This document shows, piece after piece, positions 16,808 through 25,291 of a DNA stretch of 64,000 nt. Each line of letters opens with the position of its first letter. The stretch's first letter is position 1. This DNA is from G020350405 sp964513655 (lineage in GTDB: Bacteria; Planctomycetota; Phycisphaerae; Sedimentisphaerales; Anaerobacaceae): NCBI GenBank assembly GCA_964513655.1, contig CAZENQ010000007.1, positions 1 through 64,000 on the forward strand, in the 5' to 3' direction. The translations under genes and the position numbers were made by a program. The notes beneath the pieces were generated by a model, which ran no database searches, was not told where the DNA came from, and saw only the letters and a list, made by a program, of their open reading frames with translations.

Positions 16808-19072
16808 ATGTTGGATAAACCCACCGACCCAACCGTACCTGACCAGGTAGAGCTTGTTATCCATAGACTCGACTCGCTTTCGATTTTGCCGTCAGTTGCG
16901 CTTCAATGTTTCCCCAAGCTCTTGAAGCCACAGTGGTCACCTTCAGATTTGGCCGAGATAGTTGAATCCAACCCCGTACTTTCTGCCAGGATTCTTTCAC
17001 TTATGCATGAGCACGGTCTGCGTACTGCTGCTGAAAATGCCTTAGTCAGCCCGGCGCTCGAGCAACTGCCTGCACATCTGGTTCGCGACGCTCTTCTTTC
17101 TGTGAAGCTCTATCCGGGCCTTGGCCGGGATGACGACCGAGCACTGTTTAGAAAACAACTTGTAGTTCACTGTCTTGCGGTAGCGTGTTGTGCCGAAGAT
17201 ATTGCCGGAATCGCATCGTACCAAATAGATTCGCAATTGGCCTATACAGCCGGCCTACTGCATGATATTGGAAAACTTGCGCTAGACGAGGCGATGCCGA
17301 GAAGTTTTGCCGGTATAATCGAACAGGCAAAATCAGAACAAGCCTCCACATGTACAATAGCACAAAAACACCTGGGTACCGACCATACGCTCCTCGGCAA
17401 ACGACTGGCCACGAAGTGGCATCTACCGAACCAGATTATGCTGGCTATCTGGCTGCACCACAGCAACACCAACGTAATCTCTGAACATATACCTCAAGCA
17501 AGGATTGCTCAAATCGTGCAGTTAGCTGATTTGGTTGCTCGACAATGCAACATAGGCCAGTCCGGTAGCTATAATCCAACCGATTCAGCGGATGCAATAG
17601 CATCGTCACTTGCAATTGGTACCGAGCGGTTAAAGCAAATCCGCGGAAAGCTGGCCGAGAAAGTCAAACAGAAATCCGGCGTTTTAGGTCTGGACTTGCC
17701 CAACGCCGCTAACAACTATTGTAATACCGTTCATACTGCCGCCGTTCGATTAGCGCAGGAACAGAGTAAACTATCACTGGAGAATCGCCAGTTGCAAACG
17801 GCTTCAAGCCATCTGGGTTTCGCAACGGATTTCCTACTGAGCATAAACCCGTTTGCCGAGCCGATAGATATAGCTGACAACTTAGCCGTTCGCTGGCAGG
17901 AGTTCTACCAAACAGGCCTCGTCTGTTTGTACCTGGCTGCCCCAGCTGAGGCACAACTCCTAAAAGCCGTCGTTGTGCAAGGCCCGTCGCAGACAAAGAC
18001 GGTTTGCTTAAATGTCCCGGCTGAGGTGCCGGTGATACCCCAGGCGATAGCAAACAGCTTCGCGATTGTTGATGCTCAAGCCCATACTGATTGGTTGTTT
18101 GAGCAATTAGATGTTGATTTTGACTTGAGCCGGACGAAATTGGTGCCCTTACTTTCCAACGGCAAAGCAATCGGAGGTATTGTCTTTGAGTTCCGTTATC
18201 CGGCACAAGAAGAACTGCTTGAGGAGAACTTCAAAACAACCACTTCAATTGCAGGGGCCGTTTTAGGCATGGCTCTTGCCGCCGTGAGTCAGCAGCAGTT
18301 TGCTGAACAGTTTGCCCAGCTGCTCACCGGGCCCGTGGACATGCGGCCGCAGACTACCACGGAAACTCCACTGAAACAAGCACAGGCGGAGATTTTCGCG
18401 GCGGCCCCGCTCATTGCTTGGGCCGAGATGGCTGGTGGCGCGGCGCACGAATTAAATAACCCCCTCTCGGTAATATCAGGCCGGGCACAGATATTAGCCA
18501 AGAGCGAAACCGACCCCGAAAAAAACCAGATGTTACAACAGATTCGAGAAAATGCTGGCCGGTTATCCGCGATTATCGATGACCTAATGGCCTTTGCCGA
18601 ACCGCCGCAACCCAGGCCAGTCCCGACAGATATTAAACAAATGCTCGATGAAGCCGCCCAGTTGACCGCCCAAAAACAAAATACCGAACAACTCGATATC
18701 CAAACTGACATCGACGAGGGTCTGGAAAATGCTCTTGTGGACTCGGCCCAGATTGTGTCGGCGATTGCAAATATTTTTTCCAATTCCCTTGAGTCTTACA
18801 ATGAAGGTGTTGGGCCAATAAAGGTCGATGCTATTAGCGAGGCATCCGGCGACTTCGTAAAGCTAAAAATCAGCGATTCTGGCCGTGGAATGGACGCCGA
18901 GACCCTTCAAAAGGCAACCCAGCCATTCTTCTCTGCTAAGCCTGCCGGGAGAAAGCGAGGAATGGGTCTTGCCCACGCCCAGCGAATCATCCAGCTGAAC
19001 AATGGCTCACTTGAGATAACAAGCCGACCCGGCGAGGGAACCACCGTAACAATCCTTCTGCCACTTAAGTAA
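16808..19072 (+). CDS. HDOD-domain histidine kinase
   Basis: 754 residues. An N-terminal HDOD/HD-related region (about 15-290) includes LLHDIGKLALDEAMP and AIWLHHSN. A central GAF-like segment (about 330-490) follows, then HisKA with the phosphoacceptor His547 (AAHELNNPLSVISG). The C-terminal ATPase domain has a G1 box SDSGRGM and a G2 region RGMGLAHAQRI. No membrane span is seen, so it should be cytoplasmic. With the upstream HTH-receiver protein it forms a complete two-component system. The HDOD module, elsewhere linked to signalling and motility or to c-di-GMP control, suggests an internal signal, but the ligand is unknown. The SD is weak. Confidence 0.88.
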   Translation: MLDKPTDPTVPDQVELVIHRLDSLSILPSVALQCFPKLLKPQWSPSDLAEIVESNPVLSARILSLMHEHGLRTAAENALVSPALEQLPAHLVRDALLSVKLYPGLGRDDDRALFRKQLVVHCLAVACCAEDIAGIASYQIDSQLAYTAGLLHDIGKLALDEAMPRSFAGIIEQAKSEQASTCTIAQKHLGTDHTLLGKRLATKWHLPNQIMLAIWLHHSNTNVISEHIPQARIAQIVQLADLVARQCNIGQSGSYNPTDSADAIASSLAIGTERLKQIRGKLAEKVKQKSGVLGLDLPNAANNYCNTVHTAAVRLAQEQSKLSLENRQLQTASSHLGFATDFLLSINPFAEPIDIADNLAVRWQEFYQTGLVCLYLAAPAEAQLLKAVVVQGPSQTKTVCLNVPAEVPVIPQAIANSFAIVDAQAHTDWLFEQLDVDFDLSRTKLVPLLSNGKAIGGIVFEFRYPAQEELLEENFKTTTSIAGAVLGMALAAVSQQQFAEQFAQLLTGPVDMRPQTTTETPLKQAQAEIFAAAPLIAWAEMAGGAAHELNNPLSVISGRAQILAKSETDPEKNQMLQQIRENAGRLSAIIDDLMAFAEPPQPRPVPTDIKQMLDEAAQLTAQKQNTEQLDIQTDIDEGLENALVDSAQIVSAIANIFSNSLESYNEGVGPIKVDAISEASGDFVKLKISDSGRGMDAETLQKATQPFFSAKPAGRKRGMGLAHAQRIIQLNNGSLEITSRPGEGTTVTILLPLK

Positions 19073-19291
19073 ATTCCCTGCTGTGAAAAAGTTAAACCCA
19101 CAGGACAGAACGACCAAATCAGTACTAAACCCGGCAAACCCGGTGCTCCCAGCGGCCAAGGGAGCAGCAAAAACAATACCTCGCTCCGCTCCTTCACGAT
19201 TTAGGGGGTGTTTCATTTATAAAAGCCCGTCTTAGATTTTTCTTCGAACGTCGGTCCCTTAGCATTCGTAATATATTTGAATGGATTCCGC

Positions 19292-19345
19292 GCGGGCTGG
19301 GGTTTAAACTCCTCTTCCTCCCTCCGGCCTCAGCCCGCTATTTTT
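19292..19345 (+). terminator. intrinsic terminator candidate after the two-component operon
   Basis: GCGGGCTGGGG (19292-19302) pairs with CCTCAGCCCGC (19328-19338) with one mismatch and a 25-base loop, followed by TATTTTT. It lies about 220 bases after the kinase stop. The 19073-19291 stretch holds no supported gene. Confidence 0.5.
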
Positions 19346-19431
19346 ATGCTTGCACCACGCACCACAAAATCAGCCCTGACAGCAAACTACAGACGTCAGC
19401 AGATTAAAATCCAATATTTCCCGCTTTTTCC

Positions 19432-19459
19432 TTGACTACCAGACAAAGGCCGGTATGAT
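19432..19459 (+). promoter_or_regulatory. strong promoter candidate for the small-gene pair
   Basis: TTGACT (19432-19437) and TATGAT (19454-19459) are spaced by 16 bases. Predicted transcription start is near 19466, immediately before a perfect hairpin. Confidence 0.55.
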
Positions 19460-19466
19460 TTCATCA

Positions 19467-19491
19467 TCTCTTGCTGCTTTGAGGCAAGAGA
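19467..19491 (+). promoter_or_regulatory. 5'-terminal mRNA hairpin before the small-gene pair
   Basis: TCTCTTGC (19467-19474) and GCAAGAGA (19484-19491) form a perfect 8-bp stem with a 9-base loop. The stem ends 4 bases before the SD AAAGGAG (19496-19502). It could stabilise the 5' end or control ribosome access. Confidence 0.55.
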
Positions 19492-19508
19492 CAGGAAAGG
19501 AGCGAGAA

Positions 19509-19613
19509 ATGATGGAACTCACTTCATCAGGGCTTCTGCCGGTACTAAGGTGGTATCGTTGCGCATTTGGGGCGATGCAAAAACACGCAATTTTTGCGGA
19601 GGAAAAAAGATGA
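19509..19613 (+). CDS. 34-residue ORF, leader peptide or microprotein
   Basis: Begins ATGATG with the SD AAAGGAG 6 bases upstream and ends in TGA at 19611-19613. The product starts MMELTSSGLLPVLRWYRC and ends AIFAEEKR. Its stop overlaps the ATG (19610) of the next gene as ATGA, a translational-coupling arrangement. I recognise no family. The strong SD, the promoter and the coupling argue that it is translated; it could be a regulatory leader or a small protein in its own right. Confidence 0.55.
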   Translation: MMELTSSGLLPVLRWYRCAFGAMQKHAIFAEEKR

Positions 19614-19861
19614 AGCACCTGTGCCGAAGGTTAACAGGCAGATGTACATCGTGTGGCCAGAAGCTCAACTCAAAACAAACAACAACATCGCGGATTGTGG
19701 AAATCAATAATAAAGGCAGCCGGTTAGCTTCACGATTGGGACGCATGCCTCAAACGCAAAGCTGTAAGAAATGTAACAGGATAGTCTTTGAGGGCCAGCC
19801 GGGGTTCGTCCAGAATTATTTGCTCATTGACATGGGATTAAGCATATGCCCGAATAAGTAA
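19610..19861 (+). CDS. small zinc-ribbon-like protein, function unknown
   Basis: 83 residues with two CxxC pairs, CTSC (12-15) and CKKC (52-55), plus Cys5 and Cys80. This spacing suggests one zinc ribbon. The segment between the pairs is polar and basic. GGAGG (19598-19602) lies 7 bases before the ATG, inside the upstream 34-codon ORF with which it overlaps by ATGA. An ATG at 19550 in the same frame has no such SD. No specific family is recognised. A ferritin-like gene follows 97 bases later, but no shared transcript is evident. Confidence 0.65.
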   Translation: MKHLCRRLTGRCTSCGQKLNSKQTTTSRIVEINNKGSRLASRLGRMPQTQSCKKCNRIVFEGQPGFVQNYLLIDMGLSICPNK

Positions 19862-19958
19862 CCTGTCGTAGCTATACTCTATATACCGCCTGCTTTATAT
19901 CTGCGGATTCGATACGACCTACTGCTCGACCTACGTAACGCAACGCCGAGAAGTAAAT

Positions 19959-20447
19959 ATGCCGAACTGGGGCTGGGAAAGACGGACAATGAGAAATTTT
20001 TGTTCCGGGCGCGATGTTTTGGAATTTGCGATTGCCAGAGAAGCGGAATCCTACGAGTTTTATATGGACTCGGCCGAACAAGTAGAGGACCCAGCGCTGG
20101 TCAAGGCCTTCGAATCTCTCGCCCAGGAAGAATTAAAGCATAAGGGTAAGCTGGAACTGGAAGTCATGAAAACAGGCCGGGTAGTGACAACAGCAGTCAA
20201 TGTAATCTGGCCTGAAGTCGCCGATTACAGGGTGGATATCGAGCCCGAACCAAATGTGGCCTATCAGAATTTGCTCAATTTAGCGATGCAAAAGGAAAAA
20301 GCGTCCTTGAGATTTTACATTGATTTGGCGGCGACGGCTGAAAATAGAAACTTCCGCGACACGCTTTTGTCGCTGGCTGAGGAAGAAGCCAGGCACAAAG
20401 CCCTGCTCGAAATTAAATATGATGATATACTGCTAAAAGAAAACTGA
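19959..20447 (+). CDS. ferritin-like/rubrerythrin-family diiron protein
   Basis: 162 residues with two helix-pair repeats, each carrying E...ExxH patterns: FAIAREAESYEFY with AQEELKHKGKLE, and AMQKEKASLRFYIDLA with AEEEARHKALLE. This is the four-helix diiron scaffold of rubrerythrins without a rubredoxin tail. It may handle iron or peroxide. The start is uncertain: the ATG at 19989 (MRNFCSGRDVLEF) fits family N termini better, while 19959 gives the longest frame; neither has a strong SD. It is one of two diiron proteins in the window. Confidence 0.8.
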   Translation: MPNWGWERRTMRNFCSGRDVLEFAIAREAESYEFYMDSAEQVEDPALVKAFESLAQEELKHKGKLELEVMKTGRVVTTAVNVIWPEVADYRVDIEPEPNVAYQNLLNLAMQKEKASLRFYIDLAATAENRNFRDTLLSLAEEEARHKALLEIKYDDILLKEN

Positions 20448-20515
20448 CCGACCTCACCTTTTTCAGATTGGCACCCCCAAATGGTAACGTACCATCGCCA
20501 AAAGGCTTTCGGCTG

Positions 20516-20905
20516 TTAATCCACCCGCTTTGCCAAGGTTTCCCCGTCCTTTTCAAATTCAACTTCCTCCCTGCGTATTTCGACCACCTTGTAGCCTCTT
20601 ATTGTATCTCCCTCGTGGACCACCTCGCCGTACACTATGGCGCACGGATTCTCCTGATTGTACATTATCCCGGTTACCATTCCCCTATTGGCCGTTAAGA
20701 ATTCCCAAAGCGGTATCTGTGCCTCACCTGCCCAAATGCTGTAAACCACAATCCAAACAACTACATTAACCGCCAACAGCAGCAAGAACTTCACTTTCTT
20801 ATTCAGCCGCGATGCACTCGCTGCCTGCCGGACAGCCGGCCCCGTTGGACGCGCAGCTTCATCTTCCGCCAAACCGGTATTCAACGTCATGTACTTTAAA
20901 ACCAT
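20516..20905 (-). CDS. single-pass membrane protein, possible pilus or secretion accessory
   Basis: 129 residues. A polar N-terminal 40 is followed by one membrane span (FLLLLAVNVVVWIVVYSIW). The periplasmic C terminus has a compact beta domain containing ENPCAIVYGEVVHEGDTIRG and VEFEKDGE. That segment resembles the small domains of type II secretion/pilus proteins (GspC or PilP-like) that read VxxGDxIxGYKVxxI...VxFxxxG. No other secretion gene is adjacent, so the assignment is tentative. A GGGG stretch lies 7-8 bases before the ATG. Confidence 0.6.
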   Translation of the reverse strand: MVLKYMTLNTGLAEDEAARPTGPAVRQAASASRLNKKVKFLLLLAVNVVVWIVVYSIWAGEAQIPLWEFLTANRGMVTGIMYNQENPCAIVYGEVVHEGDTIRGYKVVEIRREEVEFEKDGETLAKRVD

Positions 20906-21051
20906 ATTCTAACCCCGCAGCTATTTAATATATTATGAATATATTTCGGCAGATTCAGAATGGTACTTTATTCGCAGTTTCGCCGGTTCCGATAACACAG
21001 GACAAAGACAGTTCCACCGCAAAAAAACCCAAGTTATTCGGGTTTCGTGCC

Positions 21052-21079
21052 TTGACAAGACCAAGAACTTGCTTATACT
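21052..21079 (+). promoter_or_regulatory. strong promoter candidate for the exported protein at 21174
   Basis: Perfect TTGACA (21052-21057), 16-base spacer, TATACT (21074-21079). Predicted 5' UTR is about 88 bases and ends in an unusually good SD (AAAGGAGG). Confidence 0.6.
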
Positions 21080-21173
21080 CAACAGTATGCGAATTAGCCG
21101 CATTAGAGCCGAAACCGTTAAACTGGCTGGAGAAGTCAGCAATCACTTTCTCCAGTGAAAGGAGGTTGCTACC

Positions 21174-21659
21174 GTGCAGAAACGAGTGGGTAAAATATGT
21201 TTACTGGTAGTATCGTGCCTGTGTGCCGGCGCGCTATTGACAGTTCTTCTGACTTCGCGAGGTATTCAGAGCGCCGAGGCGGCGGTCCTCACAACAAACA
21301 AGGCAGAGATATTATTTGACGGAGAGAAGATAGAGGGTCTGAAGGACTTTTCGTACAATGCATCCTGGAGCCGCCGACCCAGCGACGACGAGGTTGGAGT
21401 GATGAATATAAAGGGCAGCATCAGCGTGCATCCAAACAGTCAGTTGCTAAACGACCATATGGATGCCAACAGCTCCTTTGAAATCATCCTTTCCATAACG
21501 CAGCAGTCGCATCCTCGGGGGCAGGAAATCAATCAGTTCGTCCTTGAAGGGTGCCGTATGGATAACAGAAACTTCCATTTGGACGCGGAAGGCTACGCCG
21601 TTACCACGTACGCATTCACGGCCCAGCAGATACAGTCGCGAACATGGCAGCTACAGTGA
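21174..21659 (+). CDS. exported protein with tail-tube-like beta domain, function unknown
   Basis: 161 residues starting at GTG with AAAGGAGG 7 bases upstream. Residues about 8-36 are a signal peptide or anchor (ICLLVVSCLCAGALLTVLL). The rest reads AEILFDGEKIEGLKDFSYNA...GVMNIKGSISVHPNS...NQFVLEGCRMDNRNFHLDAEG. The order (a key 'GEKIEGL' strand, a GSISVHP strand, an EGC strand) recalls phage-tail-tube-like barrels, but this is a fold guess from pattern, not a match I can verify. No phage genes are nearby. The strong promoter and SD indicate high expression. Function is unknown. Confidence 0.6.
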   Translation: MQKRVGKICLLVVSCLCAGALLTVLLTSRGIQSAEAAVLTTNKAEILFDGEKIEGLKDFSYNASWSRRPSDDEVGVMNIKGSISVHPNSQLLNDHMDANSSFEIILSITQQSHPRGQEINQFVLEGCRMDNRNFHLDAEGYAVTTYAFTAQQIQSRTWQLQ

Positions 21660-21825
21660 GGCACGTCAACGGCCCAAAGGATTCAAACAACGAGTTACTC
21701 AACCACCACCTGGACAACAATACTTCTTAACACCCCGGGAAAGTGTTTGTTCATTGGAAAACCAGATTAAATCATAGCACAAGGGCTTAAGAATGTGAGA
21801 CAACAAAACAGAAACCAGATATATG

Positions 21826-22704
21826 TCACCGAGCTGAAAAATTCTGTAATACAATACCCCCCACAATGAAAAGCACCCCTATTATTGTTGAGACAAGAAT
21901 CTTCTCACCCACCACAAAATAAATCACCACAAGGGAAAGAAACGGAACCAAATAGATTAAGTTGGCAACATGCGCGGTGGTGCTCGACAGCTTTAACGCT
22001 CTTAGCCAGACCAAGAAAGTTATCCCCATCTCAAACAAGCCGACGTAGACTGCGCCGAGCATGCCGTAAAGGTTCGTAAGCTCCACTTCTGCAAAAAGCA
22101 GCATCGCAAAAAATGTGAATACAGACCCAAACGCAAAATTAAGAAATAATTTCACAACCTCATCGCGTCTGTCTTTTATGTTGTAAATCCAGAAGACCGC
22201 CCATATTACCGAGCTGCCCACTGCTAATATTACGCCCGTGGGACTGGTAAACCTAAATCCGAAAATATCCCCCCGAGTGGAAATTACAAAGACTCCGAAA
22301 AAGCTGATAATTACCGCAAGAATGCTCATTGGCTTAATCTTCTGTTTTAGCAAAGGTATTGAGAGCAAAACGAGCATTACCGGCCAAATAAAATTTAGCG
22401 GCTGGGCCTGCTGTGCGGGCAGCAGCGAATATGCCTTAAACAAAACAACGTAATAAAGGAAAGGATTAAGAAAGCCCAAAAGGGCCGAATGCAAATAATC
22501 TCTCTTGGCCAGCGTCTTGAGCAAGCTCACCTTCTTTTGAAATAACAAACAGCAAAAAAGAACAACTGTTGATACAATGGCCGAATAAAACAAAAGGGGC
22601 AGAACATCCAAATAACGCAGTGAAATCTTGAAAGCGGAGGCAACGGTAGACCACAGTAAAACTGTAGCCAGAGCATAAAGATAAGCCTCTTTTTGTTTTG
22701 TCAT
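21826..22704 (-). CDS. EamA/DMT-family drug/metabolite transporter
   Basis: 292 residues with about ten membrane spans forming two EamA repeats, as in the 10-TMS drug/metabolite transporter family. The N-terminal repeat begins YLYALATVLLWSTVASAF and the second begins near GVILAVGSSVIWAVFW. The substrate cannot be told from sequence; relatives move amino acids, nucleotides or other metabolites. AGGATG lies just upstream of the ATG. It stands alone on the minus strand between exported proteins. Confidence 0.88.
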   Translation of the reverse strand: MTKQKEAYLYALATVLLWSTVASAFKISLRYLDVLPLLFYSAIVSTVVLFCCLLFQKKVSLLKTLAKRDYLHSALLGFLNPFLYYVVLFKAYSLLPAQQAQPLNFIWPVMLVLLSIPLLKQKIKPMSILAVIISFFGVFVISTRGDIFGFRFTSPTGVILAVGSSVIWAVFWIYNIKDRRDEVVKLFLNFAFGSVFTFFAMLLFAEVELTNLYGMLGAVYVGLFEMGITFLVWLRALKLSSTTAHVANLIYLVPFLSLVVIYFVVGEKILVSTIIGVLFIVGGIVLQNFSAR

Positions 22705-22961
22705 AAATCATCCTGCTAAAATGAACGCGCCCCATATGATACAGAACCTGATTGCAATACGAAACAAGTTTTTATACCGACCGCGACAAAATCTCTGGAC
22801 AGCACAACAAAGATAAGTTAAGAATGAGAGGGCTGGTTTATGAGATTAAAGGCAGGACAATCCGTTCTTGGATGTTCCAGTTAAATAAGCCCCTCGTACC
22901 TTAGGTGTAGCAATATCACAAAGAAAAGACAAAACAAAAAAATTTTGAGGACAATCGCAAT

Positions 22962-24275
22962 ATGGAAAATAAAAACAGTTTCACCCTAATGGAAATATTG
23001 GCACTAATTTTGATTGTTGTCATTGCGACAACAGCTGGATGCAACGGTTTACCGCAGCCTGTGGAATCAGCAAAATACCCCCTTACCCCCCAAGAGAAAA
23101 CGATGCTTTGGAACGGTCGTGATTTTACCGGCTGGAAGCTGTTTGTCGAGGACAAAAGCGTAGATGCGGCGGCAGTTTGGTCTGCCAAGAACGGTGTTAT
23201 CCACTGTACAGGAAAGCCCTTTGGCTACATGCGGACGCTGGCTGATTATACAAACTATAAGCTGCACGTTGAATGGCGATGGGTTGAAGGACCCAGCAAC
23301 AGCGGAATATTTATGCACATGTGTGAACCCGACAAGCTCTGGCCCGACAGCATCGAATGCCAGTTGATGTCCGGCAGGGCGGGAGACTTCCATGCGATCG
23401 GAAATACAGACTTTAAGGAGCGTGTGGACAAATCGTCGATTCGCGTTCCGAAGAAAGCCCAAGGCAGTGAAAAACCGATAGGCCAGTGGAACACGGCGGA
23501 TATCTTCTGCTGCGAGAACACTATCCGTATCTTCATCAACGGTGTATTGCAAAACGAAGCAAGTGGAACAACGGTCAGCTCGGGAAAAATATGCCTGCAG
23601 AGCGAAGGTGGACCAATCGAGTTTCGCAATGTTTACATTGAGCCGCCTAAAAAATCAGTCTGCCAAACAAAGATCACGCCGCAGACCGCAACATGTCCAG
23701 ATAGCACCAACGGATTTGTCCCCATTTTCGACGGCAAGACCTTCGCAGGCTGGGAGGGAAACCTTGATGTTTTTAGAATCCAGGACGGTGCTATCATCGG
23801 CGGCTCGCTTGGCAGGAAAGTTGCGCGTAACGAGTTCCTATGTACGACGAAAGAATACAGCGACTTCGAGCTTCGCCTGCAGGTCAAGCTGTTGGGCAAA
23901 GATGCCAACGCAGGGATACAGATACGCAGCCGGCGTATCCCGGACCACCACGAGATGATTGGCTACCAGGCGGACATGGGCCAGCATTACTGGGGTTGTC
24001 TGTACGACGAGTCTCGCCGCCGAAGAGTACTTGCCCACGCAAACCGCGAAGAATTAGACAAAGTGTTCAGACTTGCCGATTGGAACGATTATGTCATCCG
24101 GTGTAGCGGCAAGCGAGTCCAGCTTTGGATGAACGGCTACCAGACTGTTGACTACACAGAACCGGACGACACTATCGAGCAAAGGGGAATTATTGGCCTG
24201 CAAATCCACGGCGGACCGCCCAGCGAGGCTTGGTATAAAAATATTCGCATAAAAGAATTTAGCGAGACGAAGTAG
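22962..24275 (+). CDS. tandem DUF1080 (3-keto-disaccharide hydrolase-type) exported protein
   Basis: 437 residues. Two concanavalin-like DUF1080 domains are visible: about 45-230 (MLWNGRDFTGWKLF...IEFRNVYIEPP) and about 250-437 (PIFDGKTFAGWEG...AWYKNIRIKEF). DUF1080 proteins are common in planctomycetes and act in sugar breakdown, some as 3-keto-glycoside hydrolases. The N terminus is odd: SFTLMEILALILIVVI resembles a prepilin signal, and a possible lipobox Cys follows (TTAGC). The SD is weak. It could be secreted or lipid-anchored. Its neighbours do not form a recognisable operon. Confidence 0.85.
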   Translation: MENKNSFTLMEILALILIVVIATTAGCNGLPQPVESAKYPLTPQEKTMLWNGRDFTGWKLFVEDKSVDAAAVWSAKNGVIHCTGKPFGYMRTLADYTNYKLHVEWRWVEGPSNSGIFMHMCEPDKLWPDSIECQLMSGRAGDFHAIGNTDFKERVDKSSIRVPKKAQGSEKPIGQWNTADIFCCENTIRIFINGVLQNEASGTTVSSGKICLQSEGGPIEFRNVYIEPPKKSVCQTKITPQTATCPDSTNGFVPIFDGKTFAGWEGNLDVFRIQDGAIIGGSLGRKVARNEFLCTTKEYSDFELRLQVKLLGKDANAGIQIRSRRIPDHHEMIGYQADMGQHYWGCLYDESRRRRVLAHANREELDKVFRLADWNDYVIRCSGKRVQLWMNGYQTVDYTEPDDTIEQRGIIGLQIHGGPPSEAWYKNIRIKEFSETK

Positions 24276-24415
24276 AACAAAGATAAAAAGCCACACCTAA
24301 TATCCACCGAAACACAGAACAGACCTCTCCGAACTGCATAACAAATTTAAAACTCCTCCGGCAAAGAACGCAGACCTCCCTCACTCGGAATCAGAACAAG
24401 GACGCTGCCCACAGT

Positions 24416-24562
24416 TCATTGCTTGAGTACGGAAGTACGACGAATAATAAGTCCGAAAACCCCGATAAACAAAAGGGCAACTACTTCACTCAATATGCTA
24501 CCCGGCAAGGTCCCCAACCACATCGAAACTAATAATCGATTATTTATAGGGCTACCGCTCAA
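24416..24562 (-). CDS. possible 48-residue single-span microprotein
   Basis: Found in the otherwise gene-free 24276-24664 stretch. A TTG at 24562 (GGAAG 7 bases upstream) or an ATG at 24523 opens a frame ending TGA at 24416. The C-terminal 25 residues are hydrophobic and end in two Arg (VALLFIGVFGLIIRR). Composition alone suggests a membrane segment. Codon evidence is too short to be decisive, and I see nothing else in this gap. Confidence 0.25.
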   Translation of the reverse strand: MSGSPINNRLLVSMWLGTLPGSILSEVVALLFIGVFGLIIRRTSVLKQ

Positions 24563-24664
24563 TCAGTCTTCCAACATTTTTCTGCGCCTAAAGCCAGCCT
24601 TTTGATAAGCCGAACTTAAAATTCGGGAACCATCATAAATTTAATTACTAAAAACAAAGGCCTC

Positions 24665-25285
24665 ATGGACCACAAACAACGACACAGAAGATTGCGCCTG
24701 CTTACAAAAAAGCTCGACAAAGAGCGCAAAAAGCAGGCCAAAAAGATAGATATACTTTGCAATGACCTGATTGCGGCCCAGAAGGAATTCATCAAGAAAC
24801 TAAACACCATCAGTTTCACGGCGGATTTCTATGAGACAATCATCGGGACCACCGATATAAGGAGCCTAATCTTTACGGCGGGCAAACTCATCAAAGACCA
24901 AATCTCCGATGCGAACATCGTGTTCTTTCTGCGTCAAGCAGAGAGTCTCGAACTACATATGTTCGAAAGCGACCGGCCAATTACAATGGAAAAGCAGCAT
25001 CTGGAGAATTGCTTCACTCCCGAAGTCGTGGAAAATATATGTAAGTCAAACAAAATATGCACACTCGAAGATATGTTTGCAATGGGTCTCGCTGGCAGCC
25101 CGGCTGGCCTAAATAAACTCTCAGCAGTTACAGTCCCCCTTGGCCGGCTCGGCCCCTCATTGGGCTTTATACTGATTTACCGCTCATCGAAAAACAAATT
25201 AACCGCCGATGAGCTAAACAACATCTCCGCAATAACAGGCGGGTTATCCCAAGCAATTGCTTCCTGCCAGGTACTTTCTCACTGA
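24665..25285 (+). CDS. GAF-like domain protein with N-terminal coiled coil
   Basis: 206 residues. The first 50 are strongly basic and helical (RLLTKKLDKERKKQAKKIDI), a likely coiled coil. The rest fits a GAF-type sensor fold (FYETIIGTTDIRSLIFTAGKLI...SDANIVFFLRQ...LSAVTVPLGRLGPSLGFILIY). No output domain is present, so it may act through a partner kinase or as a scaffold. A weak SD (AAAGG) lies upstream of the ATG. It is convergent with the molybdenum-cofactor operon. The ligand is unknown. Confidence 0.7.
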   Translation: MDHKQRHRRLRLLTKKLDKERKKQAKKIDILCNDLIAAQKEFIKKLNTISFTADFYETIIGTTDIRSLIFTAGKLIKDQISDANIVFFLRQAESLELHMFESDRPITMEKQHLENCFTPEVVENICKSNKICTLEDMFAMGLAGSPAGLNKLSAVTVPLGRLGPSLGFILIYRSSKNKLTADELNNISAITGGLSQAIASCQVLSH

Positions 25286-25291
25286 CACGAC

